From Candidatus Nitrotoga arctica (GTDB lineage: Bacteria > Pseudomonadota > Gammaproteobacteria > Burkholderiales > Gallionellaceae), in assembly GCF_918378365.1 (NCBI RefSeq), contig NZ_OU912926.1, forward strand, positions 310,001 to 374,000: a DNA stretch of 64,000 nt, in the 5' to 3' direction. Positions 55,358 through 64,000 of the stretch are shown here, piece by piece. Both the position numbers and the translations under genes were made by a program. The notes under the pieces are model-generated. The model was not told the DNA's origin and did not search any database. It was given only the letters and a program-made list of their open reading frames with translations. The stretch's first letter is position 1, and every line of letters begins with the position of its first letter.

Positions 55358-56575
55358 TTATTCGTCCGCGACACGGATGTCAGAAATAACAACTTCCAAG
55401 ATCATCCCACCGGAACCTTTAATCTGGCGAAACTTGATTGGCAGTAGGCGATATTCCAGCCCGAGCCAGACTTCCATACCGTCTCCACCTTGGCTATGCA
55501 GCCTGCGCAAAGGCAATGCGCGCAACTTGCCCATTTGGGTGACGATTTCCTCTTCTGCACCGATCTCAAGCTCATATTTTTCAAGTTTTTTGCCAGTGGT
55601 GATAGCAATTGATATGACTTTATTGTGTAAGGGAAGTCGTGAAAGTTGATACAAAAAGCTCAGGATATCTTGGGCATCGGGGGGTAACTCAGTTTCACCG
55701 CCGTGAGAAAAATGTAATTTATTTCCTGCCCAGTTGAAGGTGACATTCGTTTTTTGTTTGCCGCTGGATACATTTTGCTCTTCTTCGTAGCCTTCGGGCT
55801 GCAGTCCGAAGGTGCCAGCCTTGCCATGGCTGGTTTGAATGAGTTGGTAGCTTTTGAACAACCGGGCTAGTCCGGTTGTTTGCGTCTCCGCTTTCAGGGC
55901 ATATTTGTCTCCACTAATTTCAAGCCGGTGGGTGATTTCGCCAATCTGGAAATGGTCCTGGCCCAAATAGACGGCAAACTTTAACTGTGCGTGTTTGGGC
56001 AATGGGTGCGCTATTGGTTCGTCCACCTTAGCTACGGCAGATGTCGCTTTAATAGCAGATATTGATACCGGTTCGGGGATGGCTGTTACAGCAGATGCTG
56101 CTTCTATAGCAGGTATTGATGCGGGGTTGGGTGTGACTGCTACGGCAGAGGCCGCTTCAATAGCAGGTATTGATACCGGTTCGGGGATGGCTGCTACAGC
56201 TGATGCTGCTTCAACAGCAGATACTGATTCCGGTTCGGGGGTAACTGCTACAGCAGATGCTGCTTCAACAGCAGATATTGATTCTGGTTCGGGAGTGGCT
56301 GCTACAGCAGATGCTGCTTCCATAACAGGCGTTGCTGCCGGTTCTGGGATGGTCGTTACTATACGCTCAGTTTCGGTTGGCGGGCTTGCAGGTTCAACTT
56401 CTGGCAGGGGCGCGTCCGCTTGCTGTGGCATCGCTTCGAGTCTAGCGTTAAGTGGTGGCAGTAGCACCTCGCTATTTGGCAACTCTACATGAAAGAGCCA
56501 CAGTGCTGCACTATGCAATAGCACGGAAAGCGCGATGGCAAGAGTGATGCGGCTGGTGGGCGTGCCAGAATTCAT
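55358..56575 (-). CDS. DUF3108-type protein with a repeat-rich linker
   Basis: 405 residues. One membrane helix at the N-terminus (ITLAIALSVLLHSAALWLF), then an Ala/Pro/Glu/Val linker built of five to six 18-residue repeats (EAASAVAVTPEPESVSAV type, residues about 86-181), and a C-terminal DUF3108-like beta domain (FQIGEITHRLEISGDKYALK, GLQPEGYEEEQNV). The helix-plus-linker part is TonB-like. Neighbour of a second DUF3108 protein, which suggests a shared envelope role. Function unknown. Confidence 0.75.
   Translation of the reverse strand: MNSGTPTSRITLAIALSVLLHSAALWLFHVELPNSEVLLPPLNARLEAMPQQADAPLPEVEPASPPTETERIVTTIPEPAATPVMEAASAVAATPEPESISAVEAASAVAVTPEPESVSAVEAASAVAAIPEPVSIPAIEAASAVAVTPNPASIPAIEAASAVTAIPEPVSISAIKATSAVAKVDEPIAHPLPKHAQLKFAVYLGQDHFQIGEITHRLEISGDKYALKAETQTTGLARLFKSYQLIQTSHGKAGTFGLQPEGYEEEQNVSSGKQKTNVTFNWAGNKLHFSHGGETELPPDAQDILSFLYQLSRLPLHNKVISIAITTGKKLEKYELEIGAEEEIVTQMGKLRALPLRRLHSQGGDGMEVWLGLEYRLLPIKFRQIKGSGGMILEVVISDIRVADE
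56033..56320. repeat. 54-bp tandem repeat coding the linker
   Basis: About five copies of a 54-base unit, read leftward as 18 residues each with core EAASAVA-TPEP. Later copies have changed residues (IPEP, NPAS, SAI). Copy number probably varies between strains, since slippage keeps the frame. Confidence 0.85.
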
Positions 56576-56599
56576 TTCATAAATAGCCCAGAATAATTG

Positions 56600-57328
56600 C
56601 TACTCAAAATTTATTTGGGTCAATACCTGCATAAATTTGTCACCGCCGGACTCGGTGATGATCATTTTGTAAGGAAAATTACCATGTTCTGTTGCCAACC
56701 AGATTTCAGTTTGATTCTCACCGTCTTGCGGCGGGCTGGCTACGTACAATGCCTTAAATGTACCAAGCGGAATCGTCATATTTTGGTCGGGCGTAATGCG
56801 ATAACTGTATTCATCCACCTTGCTGCCGTTAGTCATGTTGAAGTTGAGCTCGGTGGCATTTTGTAGGGGCGCGAACATGAACTGGTACATCGCGCTTAAT
56901 CGGTCTTGAGTGCCAGCTGGTAGCGGCAGCGTGCGTTTCCCGGCGCGGTCAGTCAGCGTAATGTGTTTGGTCTTCCAGTCAAAGTCGGCGCGCGTATTTC
57001 GCTCGGTATCGAGTTTGCGTTCCTGAATATAAGTGAGTGGCCGTAAGCCCTTGGATGTCAGGGTACCTTCGCTGGTGACGCGGATGACTTCTGCTTTGAA
57101 CATGGCGAGCAAGCCGATTGCTTTGGTTACGCTCTCAATATGGTAGCCGCCCTGCGTGCGCGTATAGGTTTCTGAAATGGTCGCGACTTTAATATTGCCT
57201 TTGAGTACATCGTAATGGGCATCAACAGTGGTGAACTGCACCGGCGAGGCGGGCGTAGCAGCGAATAGTGCTTGCGGGGCAATGCTAACAAGTAATAGCA
57301 AGCCAGCTAGATAAATAATGTTACGCAT
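56600..57328 (-). CDS. DUF3108-type exported protein
   Basis: 242 residues. Signal peptide (IIYLAGLLLLVSIAPQALFA) and a beta-rich mature domain (HYDVLKGNIKVATISETYTR, LRPLTYIQERKLD, GTQDRLSAMYQFMFAPLQN). The C-terminal half is similar in layout to the neighbouring protein but lacks the linker. Overlaps purN start by eight bases. Role unknown. Confidence 0.85.
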   Translation of the reverse strand: MRNIIYLAGLLLLVSIAPQALFAATPASPVQFTTVDAHYDVLKGNIKVATISETYTRTQGGYHIESVTKAIGLLAMFKAEVIRVTSEGTLTSKGLRPLTYIQERKLDTERNTRADFDWKTKHITLTDRAGKRTLPLPAGTQDRLSAMYQFMFAPLQNATELNFNMTNGSKVDEYSYRITPDQNMTIPLGTFKALYVASPPQDGENQTEIWLATEHGNFPYKMIITESGGDKFMQVLTQINFE

Positions 57329-58004
57329 TAGCGTATTCCATTCTTGGAGAGATTAGTGTGCAATCGGGCTGTTCCAGACGTTTCATTCGCACTTTGCCAT
57401 CCGCACTCAGGCTGATGTCGTCGTTGCAAAACCAGCGGATGGCTTGCGGAAAAATGCGATGTTCTTGATGTAATACGCGTGCTGCCAGGGTTGCCGGGGT
57501 ATCGTCCATGAGTACCGGTACTGCGGCCTGGATGATGATGGGGCCGTGATCGACGTCGCTGGTAACGAAATGCACGGTGCAGCCGTGGATCTTCACGCCG
57601 TCCTGAAGCGCGCGTGCATGAGTATTCAGGCCACTATATGCGGGCAACAGCGAGGGGTGGATGTTAATAAGCTTGTTTTGATAGCGTGCCACGAATTGAG
57701 GGGTGAGAATGCGCATGAAGCCGGCAAGTACGATAAGGTCGGGCTGGTAGCTGTCTATGCAGATGGCTAGCTCGGAGTCGAAAGATTCGCGGTCTGGATG
57801 ATTGCGATGCGCCACGACCCTCGTTGTAATTCCATGCTGTTTAGCAATTTCCAATCCTGGGGCATCGACTCGGTTGCTGATGACCGCCGCTACCCGGCAG
57901 GGCAGGTCGGCTTCCAGCAGCGCGCGCATGTTACTGCCGTGGCCGGAAATCAGAATAACGATGGACTTTGTCGTTACGTTAACAGATTCGGGTTTGTGCT
58001 TCAT
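57321..58004 (-). CDS. purN: Phosphoribosylglycinamide formyltransferase
   Basis: 227 residues. Family motifs [49 protein letters not shown] and [20 protein letters not shown] with the catalytic Asn-His-Asp set. Transfers formyl to GAR in purine synthesis. The N-terminus has about twelve extra residues before the usual IVILIS strand. The start overlaps the purM end by 26 bases, so purM-purN are one unit. Confidence 0.95.
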   Translation of the reverse strand: MKHKPESVNVTTKSIVILISGHGSNMRALLEADLPCRVAAVISNRVDAPGLEIAKQHGITTRVVAHRNHPDRESFDSELAICIDSYQPDLIVLAGFMRILTPQFVARYQNKLINIHPSLLPAYSGLNTHARALQDGVKIHGCTVHFVTSDVDHGPIIIQAAVPVLMDDTPATLAARVLHQEHRIFPQAIRWFCNDDISLSADGKVRMKRLEQPDCTLISPRMEYANA

Positions 58005-59058
58005 CGCCTATCCGCGCTTCAATTGTGCCTATGCGCCATACAGTTTCTCCAGCGGCGACCAGCTGAGTAATTGCATCTGCGGCATCATTCTGATCCACGA
58101 TAACCACCATGCCGATGCCGCAGTTGAAGGTGCGGTACATTTCTTGTTGAGCTACGTTGCCCTGTTCGCGGAGCCATTCGAACAGCTTGGGCGTGTGCCA
58201 GGCGAGTCCGTCAATCACGGCGGTGACGTTGGAAGGCAACACACGCGGTACATTTTCAAGCAGACCACCGCCAGTGATGTGCGCCATACCTTTTATTTGA
58301 AGGGTTTGCATCAGCGCCAGCAATGGTTTCACATAGATGCGCGTGGGCGCCATAATGCAATCTGCCAGCGTGCGCTCACTATCAAATTTAGCATTGAGGT
58401 CAGGTTGGCTGCGCTCGATGATTTTACGTACCAGCGAGTAACCGTTGGAGTGAGCGCCGTTGGAGGCGAGTCCCAGCACTATGTCGCCAGGCCGAATGTC
58501 AGTGCCGGTGATGATGTTGGCTTTTTCCACTACACCCACAGCGAAACCGGCGAGGTCATATTCGCCCACCGGATACATGCCTGGCATTTCAGCGGTCTCG
58601 CCGCCGATGAGCGCGCAACCAGCCAGCTCGCATCCTGCCGCTATGCCCTTGATGACTTCGGTAGCAGCATCCACATCCAGCTTGCCACAGGCGAAATAAT
58701 CAAGGAAAAACAGCGGCTCTGCGCCCTGCACCAGAATGTCGTTGACGCTCATCCCAACCAGGTCGATGCCAACTGTATCGTGACGATTCAATTCGAATGC
58801 CAATTTCAATTTGGTACCCACGCCATCGGTGCCAGACACCAGCACCGGCTCGCGGTATTTTTTAGAAATTTCGACTAATCCGCCAAAGCCGCCTATGCCA
58901 CTCAGAACTTCCGGGCGCATCGTACGTTTGGCGAATGGTTTAATGTTTTCCACCAGACGGTCACCTGCGGCTATATCTACGCCGGCGTCGCGGTAGGAAA
59001 GGGTATCAGGTAAGCTCAAGTTGAGTTCTCGCTTTCTTCGGGATACAGTGCAGGCCAT
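57979..59058 (-). CDS. purM: Phosphoribosylformylglycinamidine cyclo-ligase
   Basis: 359 residues. [59 protein letters not shown] and [12 protein letters not shown] are standard PurM motifs. Makes aminoimidazole ribonucleotide. The first 14 residues ([14 protein letters not shown]) are beyond the usual start, so a TTG a few codons later is possible. Divergent from hda. Confidence 0.95.
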   Translation of the reverse strand: MACTVSRRKRELNLSLPDTLSYRDAGVDIAAGDRLVENIKPFAKRTMRPEVLSGIGGFGGLVEISKKYREPVLVSGTDGVGTKLKLAFELNRHDTVGIDLVGMSVNDILVQGAEPLFFLDYFACGKLDVDAATEVIKGIAAGCELAGCALIGGETAEMPGMYPVGEYDLAGFAVGVVEKANIITGTDIRPGDIVLGLASNGAHSNGYSLVRKIIERSQPDLNAKFDSERTLADCIMAPTRIYVKPLLALMQTLQIKGMAHITGGGLLENVPRVLPSNVTAVIDGLAWHTPKLFEWLREQGNVAQQEMYRTFNCGIGMVVIVDQNDAADAITQLVAAGETVWRIGTIEARIGDEAQTRIC

Positions 59059-59227
59059 TTTGTTAGCGATATTTTAACCCAAATGACCATTCCCCGCTTC
59101 GCTGTACTGCAAAGGGGTGCGCTTGCGTGCTGCTGAACATTTCCCGTGCTGGCAGCATTGTTGGTTGTATTGAGCTATGCCCAAGGCATGGTAGCTATCC
59201 ATATCTGTGTATCGTGATTCATTTTTT

Positions 59228-59896
59228 ATGACGCAATTATTATTAAACATCACTCCAGACTGGTTGCCTACGCTCAATAATTTTGTACCGGGTCGCAATG
59301 TTGAGTTGCTCTCGGCATTGCAACACGCATTGGCAGGAACCTCAAATGAACGGTGTTTCTACCTATGGGGAGAGGTGGGCTGTGGTAAGAGCCATCTTAT
59401 GCAAGCAGCGGTGGTGCAGGCACGCTCATTGGGACAGTCGGCAGTCTTTGCTCATGGCGCTGTGCCAGATTTGGTTCCAGTGATTGCAGTGGATGATGTT
59501 GAGGCGCTAGATGATGCTGCGCAGATTGCGCTGTTCACCCTTTATAATAGGGTGCGCGAAAGCGGCGGCATGTTACTGGTTAGCGGTGGATCTGCGCCGA
59601 CCCATTTAAGCTTGCGCGATGACCTGCGCACCCGGTTGGGGTGGGGGTTAATATACCAGGTGCATGCGCTGAATGATGCAGAAAAGGCGCAAGCATTGGA
59701 GCAGCATGGACAAGCGCGCGGCTTCATCCTGCCGCGCGACGTGACGCAATACCTGTTGCGTCACGGACGGCGTGATATGCCTGCGCTGCTCGGGCTGATG
59801 GATGCACTGGATGCGCAGTGCTTGCGCTTACAGCGTGCGCCCTCGGTACCATTGCTGAAAGAAGTGATGCAAACTTTTAACGTGGAGTCTGTGTGA
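59228..59896 (+). CDS. hda: DnaA-inactivator Hda
   Basis: 222 residues, an AAA+ protein with only the ATPase part of DnaA. Starts TQLLLNITPDWLPTLNNFVP, then LWGEVGCGKSHLMQAAVVQ (Walker A), and a sensor region RDDLRTRLGWGLIYQVHALN. With the beta clamp it stimulates ATP hydrolysis by DnaA, which limits re-initiation. ATG 59228 chosen over GTG 59207 because the family begins here. Confidence 0.92.
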   Translation: MTQLLLNITPDWLPTLNNFVPGRNVELLSALQHALAGTSNERCFYLWGEVGCGKSHLMQAAVVQARSLGQSAVFAHGAVPDLVPVIAVDDVEALDDAAQIALFTLYNRVRESGGMLLVSGGSAPTHLSLRDDLRTRLGWGLIYQVHALNDAEKAQALEQHGQARGFILPRDVTQYLLRHGRRDMPALLGLMDALDAQCLRLQRAPSVPLLKEVMQTFNVESV

Positions 59897-60555
59897 ACCT
59901 TGCGCTATTTGATTTAGACAATACCTTGCTGAATGGTGACAGTGATTTCGAGTGGGCTCAATTTCTCATCGAACAGGGCGTGCTCGATCGCGAGCTATTT
60001 GAGGCGAAGAACTTGGCTTTTTATGAGCAATACAAAGCGGGTACGCTGGATATTTATGAGTTCCTCGATTTCCAGTTGAAACCCTTGTCGCGTCATGCGC
60101 GCAAGGTGTTAAATGGCTGGCGTGATGACTTCATGCAGTACAAGGTGCGCGGCATGATGTCTGTGCCTGCGCAAGAGCTGGTAGCACGGCACCGCGCGGC
60201 GCAGGACGTGTGCATCATCATTACTGCCACTAACAGTTTTGTAACATCGCCGATTGCGCGCGAATTCGGCGTGGAACATCTGATTGCCACTGAGCCGGAA
60301 GAAAAGGACGGTGAATTTACTGGGGGTGTATCTGGCGTGCCGTGTTTCCGCGAAGGCAAGATTACCCGGTTGGAAAGCTGGTTGGCGCAACGAGGATGGG
60401 GGTGGAATAGTTTTGCCGATAGTTTTTTTTACAGCGATTCTTTGAACGACCTGCCATTGCTGGCGAAAGTAAACAATCCAATAGCGGTCGATCCGGATGC
60501 AACATTGCGCAAACATGCAGAACAGCATGGCTGGCGTATTTTGACTTTCCGTTGA
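59893..60555 (+). CDS. HAD-superfamily hydrolase (subfamily IB)
   Basis: 220 residues from GTG 59893, overlapping the hda stop. HAD motif I LFDLDNTLLNGDSDFEW, motif II ITATNSF, motif III region with Lys in CFREGKITRLE and motif IV YSDSLNDLPLL. Resembles SerB-like phosphatases that often sit next to hda or pcnB. Substrate uncertain. Confidence 0.9.
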   Translation: MNLALFDLDNTLLNGDSDFEWAQFLIEQGVLDRELFEAKNLAFYEQYKAGTLDIYEFLDFQLKPLSRHARKVLNGWRDDFMQYKVRGMMSVPAQELVARHRAAQDVCIIITATNSFVTSPIAREFGVEHLIATEPEEKDGEFTGGVSGVPCFREGKITRLESWLAQRGWGWNSFADSFFYSDSLNDLPLLAKVNNPIAVDPDATLRKHAEQHGWRILTFR

Positions 60556-60738
60556 GGGCTGGTGCAATATGGCAGACTATAATCAGTACGTTGTGTTCTG
60601 TTCTGGCAACGCATTACCTGAATTGATGGGAATGCAATGAAACTATGCAATAAAGACGCGAATGAAAGATGCTGCAAGGCATTGAGCAAAAATAATTTAT
60701 GAGCGTATGACTGAAGGGTTAACTGATCAATAATTCCT

Positions 60739-60769
60739 AAAAAAGCGCACGTTAAACCGTGCGTTTTTT
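60739..60769 (+). terminator. Rho-independent terminator before the ABC genes
   Basis: AAAAGCGCACG pairs with CGTGCGTTTTT around a short loop (GTTAAAC), with T run. Ends the hda-HAD transcript; symmetric enough to act in either direction. Confidence 0.75.
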
Positions 60770-60794
60770 ATTGATCGCTGATGTCAAATAAATA

Positions 60795-61760
60795 ATGTCC
60801 CCACGAGCCCTTTTTTCCCTGCTGCTATGCACAGTCCCGCTGAGTCTAGGCTTTGGCCTGATGAACGGCTCATTGCCACTTGCACCGATTGAGGTGTGGT
60901 ACGCTTTGCTGGGCAATAACGAGGATACTGCAACAGAGGTGTTATGGCAGTTGCGCTTGCCGCGTGTACTGGCGGCATTTGTCTGTGGCGGGCTGCTGGC
61001 TTTGTCCGGTGTGCTGTTGCAGGCACTGCTGCGCAATCCGCTGGCAGATCCTTATATCCTCGGCATTTCCGGCGGCGCGGCGGTGGGTGCGCTGGCCGCT
61101 ATGTTGCTTGGCGCGGGCTTGGCTACCACGCAGTTATCATCGTTTATGGGTGCATTGCTGGCTATAGTCGCGGTATTTGGTTTGGGCTTTCGACACGGCG
61201 AACGAAATATCTACCGCCTGCTACTTACCGGCGTGGTGCTTTCTGCCGGTTGCGGCGCGCTGATCAGCCTGCTGCTGACGTTAGCGCAGGGTGAGCAGGT
61301 GAAGGGCATGTTGTTCTGGCTGATGGGAGATTTGTCGCATTCGCAAGGTTTGCCATTTGCCTGGTTTGTGTTGCTGGCAGTGGGATTGTGCGCGATGGTG
61401 TTGTCCGGTGGGCTGGATGTGCTGGCGGGCGGTCTGGACAAGGCGGCGGCACTGGGGGTAGCGGTTGGTCGCTGGCAAGCGGGATTGTATTTCGCTGCTG
61501 CTATGCTTACTGTGACAGCGCTGCAACTCGGCGGTAGCATTGGTTTCGTCGGTTTGATGATACCGCATGCCATTCGCCTCCTCGGTGTCAGCGCACACCG
61601 CTGGCTCATCCCCTTGTCGATATTATTGGGCGGCAGCTTTTTGGTGCTGGCCGATACTTTGGCACGCATGTTGTGGTCGCCGCTGCAATTGCCAGTGGGT
61701 ATATTCACTGCACTGCTGGGCGTGCCAGTATTGCTGTGGTTATTGAGTCGGCGGAGCTGA
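60795..61760 (+). CDS. FecCD-family ABC transporter permease
   Basis: 321 residues, about ten membrane helices. Family motifs RLPRVLAAFVCGGLLALSGV, LLQALLRNPLADPYILGISG, GAAVGALAAML and GFVGLMIPHAIRLLG. Imports vitamin B12 or an iron chelate; with no binding protein or outer-membrane receptor nearby, the substrate stays open. No cobalamin riboswitch or Fur box seen in the 200 bases before it. The stop overlaps the ATPase start (TGATG). Confidence 0.9.
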   Translation: MSPRALFSLLLCTVPLSLGFGLMNGSLPLAPIEVWYALLGNNEDTATEVLWQLRLPRVLAAFVCGGLLALSGVLLQALLRNPLADPYILGISGGAAVGALAAMLLGAGLATTQLSSFMGALLAIVAVFGLGFRHGERNIYRLLLTGVVLSAGCGALISLLLTLAQGEQVKGMLFWLMGDLSHSQGLPFAWFVLLAVGLCAMVLSGGLDVLAGGLDKAAALGVAVGRWQAGLYFAAAMLTVTALQLGGSIGFVGLMIPHAIRLLGVSAHRWLIPLSILLGGSFLVLADTLARMLWSPLQLPVGIFTALLGVPVLLWLLSRRS

Positions 61761-62542
61761 TGCAAGCATTTAATAATCTGGTTTTGGAGGTACGTAAACT
61801 CACAGTAGCAATAGGCGGCAAGATGATATGCCGCGAACTTGATATGATGATTCGTCCCGGTGAGTGTTGGGGCGTGTTAGGGCAGAACGGGGTGGGAAAG
61901 ACCACCTTGCTCCGAACGTTGGCCGGTTTGCATAAGCCACAGTCTGGCATGGTGAGTTGGAATGGTGTGGCACTGGCTACTCATACTCGGCGCAACCTCG
62001 CGCAGCATCTTGGGGTGTTGCTGCAAAATGAAGGCGGTGAATTCTGGGGTAGTGTGCAGGAATATGTATTGTTGGGCCGTTTTCCCCATCGCGCCTCGCT
62101 GTTCGGTTATAACGTACAGGATGAAGCACTGGCACAGCAGGCTTTGGTGCAGATGGAGTTAGAAGGGCTGGCACAACGACCATACAATACATTGTCAGGC
62201 GGTGAACAGCAGCGTGCCGCAATTGCCCAGGCGCTGGCGCAGCAAGCACAGTGTTATTTGCTGGATGAACCATTACAGCATCTTGACTTGCGCCATCAGG
62301 CACAGACGATGCAAGTGTTCAACCGGTTGAAGGAGCAAGGGTGTGCGCTTATGATGGTGCTGCATGACACGCTGTGGGCGCAACGCTGCTGCGATCATGT
62401 ACTGATGCAGTTTGCTGATGGTCATGTGCTGCATGGTACAGCGCAAGAGTTGCTGACGCGCGCGCACTTGGAGGCGTTGTATCAGTGCCCGTTACGCGAG
62501 CTGTCTGTGGAGGGAGAGCGCTGGTTTGTAGCGGGTGTATAA
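61760..62542 (+). CDS. ABC transporter ATPase of the FecCD system
   Basis: 260 residues from ATG 61760. Walker A GQNGVGKTTLLRTL, signature LSGGEQQRAAIAQAL, Walker B CYLLDEPLQHLD and switch His in MVLHDTL. Partner of the preceding permease. A frame that is open from 61673 overlaps the permease and is not used. Confidence 0.92.
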   Translation: MQAFNNLVLEVRKLTVAIGGKMICRELDMMIRPGECWGVLGQNGVGKTTLLRTLAGLHKPQSGMVSWNGVALATHTRRNLAQHLGVLLQNEGGEFWGSVQEYVLLGRFPHRASLFGYNVQDEALAQQALVQMELEGLAQRPYNTLSGGEQQRAAIAQALAQQAQCYLLDEPLQHLDLRHQAQTMQVFNRLKEQGCALMMVLHDTLWAQRCCDHVLMQFADGHVLHGTAQELLTRAHLEALYQCPLRELSVEGERWFVAGV

Positions 62543-62599
62543 TCCACGCTTCTAATTATGTCGCGGTTTGTTGCGGCATTTCTGTCACAGTAGAAAGCA

Positions 62600-63940
62600 A
62601 TGATAAAAAAGCTGTTCAAGCGCATATTCGGAAAATCTGTCCGCACCCGGATAGAAGGGAAATGTCACATCATCCCCTTTGATGTACATGGTGTTAGCCG
62701 CGATGGCATTAGCCCAGCTGCGCGCAGGGTGACGGATGGTTTACAGGCGGCGGGCTACGCGGCTTTCGTCGTAGGCGGTGCGGTGCGCGATTTATTACTC
62801 AGCCGTCATCCCAAAGATTTCGATATTGCAACTGACGCCACGCCGGAAGAAGTGCGCCGCGTGTTCCGTCGTTCGCGTATCATCGGGCGGCGCTTCCGTT
62901 TGGTGCATGTATTGTTCGGCGAGGAAACAGTGGAGACCTCCACTTTCCGCCGCAAGATAGAGAGTGAAGAGGCAGAAACTGATGAACATGGTCGGTTGCT
63001 GCGTGACAATGAGTTTGGCGATCAGGAGCAGGACGCGGCGCGACGCGATTTTACCGCCAACGCGCTATTTTATGATCCGTCCAGTCAGGAAATCTACGAT
63101 TATCACAATGGCTATGCCGACATCTGCGCCAATACCTTGCGCATGATCGGTGATCCAGCTGTGCGTTACCGCGAAGATCCCGTGCGCATGCTACGCGCGG
63201 TGCGCTTGTCGGCCAAGCTGGGCATGAAGCTTGAGGCTGCTACTGCCGCACCCATTGCAAAAATGAAAGATCTGCTTGGTAACGTGCCACAGGCACGCTT
63301 GCTGGATGAGATGCTTAAGCTGCTGCTATCGGGCCATGCATTGGAGTGCGTCAAGAAACTACGCTCTATGGATTTACACCATGGAATGTTGCCCATGCTG
63401 GATGTGATATTGAAACAGCCTTTGGGCGAAAAGTTCGTCATGTTAGCATTGCAGAATACCGATCAGCGTATTCGTGATGAAAAATCTGTATCGCCTGCTT
63501 TCCTGTTTGCCGCGCTACTGTGGCACGATGTGCTGTCTGCCTGGAAAATGCATCAAGATGCAGGCGAACGTCCAGTCGCCGCGCTACATGCAGCGATGGA
63601 CGAGGTACTTGACAGGCAGCAGGCGCAGATCGCCATCCCCCGCCGTTATGATGCGATCATGAAGGATTTGTGGTTATTACAACCTCGTTTCGGGCAACGC
63701 GGTGGGCAGCGGCCATTTCGCTTGTTGTCTCAGCCACACTTTCGCGCCGCTTATGATTTTTTGCTACTGCGTTGTGAAAGTGGCGAGGTAGATTCGCAAC
63801 TGGGTTTGTGGTGGGACGAGTTTCAGGATGCCACGGACGAGCGCCGCGCCGAAATGCTATTGCCTGACGAAGGGGTCAAGAAACGCCGTCGTCGCAAGAA
63901 ATCGGGCATGACGGTACAAGCGGAACTGTCTACTGAATGA
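62600..63940 (+). CDS. pcnB: Poly(A) polymerase I
   Basis: 446 residues. Nucleotidyltransferase core GYAAFVVGGAVRDLLLSRHP, then DFDIATDATPEEV with the catalytic Asp pair, RRDFTANALFYDP, and an Arg/Lys-rich end (EGVKKRRRRKKSGM). Adds 3' poly(A) tails that promote RNA decay. Usual size; next gene is outside the window. Confidence 0.95.
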   Translation: MIKKLFKRIFGKSVRTRIEGKCHIIPFDVHGVSRDGISPAARRVTDGLQAAGYAAFVVGGAVRDLLLSRHPKDFDIATDATPEEVRRVFRRSRIIGRRFRLVHVLFGEETVETSTFRRKIESEEAETDEHGRLLRDNEFGDQEQDAARRDFTANALFYDPSSQEIYDYHNGYADICANTLRMIGDPAVRYREDPVRMLRAVRLSAKLGMKLEAATAAPIAKMKDLLGNVPQARLLDEMLKLLLSGHALECVKKLRSMDLHHGMLPMLDVILKQPLGEKFVMLALQNTDQRIRDEKSVSPAFLFAALLWHDVLSAWKMHQDAGERPVAALHAAMDEVLDRQQAQIAIPRRYDAIMKDLWLLQPRFGQRGGQRPFRLLSQPHFRAAYDFLLLRCESGEVDSQLGLWWDEFQDATDERRAEMLLPDEGVKKRRRRKKSGMTVQAELSTE

Positions 63941-64000
63941 TGAGTATCAAGAAAGCCTTCATTTTGCCTGCCGACTTTCGTTAAAAGACGATAGGTATCG

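Noticed and set aside
55995..56492. Rightward frame of 165 codons in the repeat region
   Set aside because: Shadow of the tandem repeat of the leftward DUF3108-type gene, with low-complexity translation.
60556..60794. Cobalamin riboswitch or Fur box before the FecCD genes
   Set aside because: No GCCACTG box and no Fur-like palindrome seen; only the terminator hairpin.
63937..63985. Short gene after pcnB
   Set aside because: Fifteen codons only, no ribosome site or family; probably leader sequence of the next gene.

Overview
The window is a stretch of a betaproteobacterial chromosome, most likely from the Nitrosomonadales (Gallionellaceae-like). This is judged from family-level resemblance and from gene order: gatCAB divergent from mreBCD-mrdA-rodA-rlpA, argS followed by a SPOR protein and dsbA, and purM-purN next to DUF3108-type proteins and hda. 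It is a mosaic of conserved housekeeping blocks separated by accessory islands, three of which carry nucleic-acid or nucleotide-based defence genes.

Layout. 1-480: tail of a SPOR-domain protein. 483-9587: an integrated element of about 9 kb in the 3' end of a tRNA with anticodon CAT. It has a P4-type integrase, an AlpA-like HTH, a KilA-N protein, a replication-type winged-helix protein followed by four palindromic iterons, and two cargo genes: a secreted beta-helix protein flanked by a partial duplication, and a RelA/SpoT-domain protein with a helical-repeat tail. 9739-15750: a complete type I restriction-modification operon (hsdM-hsdS-BRO/DinD-like-hsdR) whose coding sequences contain sequences resembling dispersed palindromes. 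15881-23500: NnrS-like membrane protein, argS, SPOR protein, dsbA, SDR, periplasmic ATP-type DNA ligase, a small two-gene cassette and a decayed HtrA/DegP gene. 23511-33838: gatBAC and the rod-shape operon, with an IS3 relic before rlpA. 33951-40327: molybdate uptake and molybdopterin genes (modE, a truncated modA, modB, modC, moeA, moaA) with an ankyrin protein between. 40328-43463: a gene-poor stretch, a small secreted protein, a decayed isochorismatase-family gene and a pirin. 43573-45513: an ExbB-ExbD-TonB/TolA-like operon.

45971-52408 is the most interesting part. The relic of a second type I system (hsdR tail with an internal stop, hsdM cut after its first half) is followed directly by three overlapping genes: a large repeat protein with a kinase-like ATPase C-terminus, a stand-alone receiver, and a receiver fused to a nucleoside-phosphorylase-like domain. 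This is the architecture of the Detocs anti-phage system (DtcA-DtcB-DtcC), in which a phosphorelay controls an ATP-cleaving effector. 52614-64000 returns to the core genome: greB, marC, rsmB, two DUF3108-type proteins, purN, purM, hda, a HAD phosphatase, an FecCD-type ABC transporter and pcnB.

Limits: all assignments come from reading the sequence and recalled family features. No database search was run. Residue numbers and start codons are estimates where stated.
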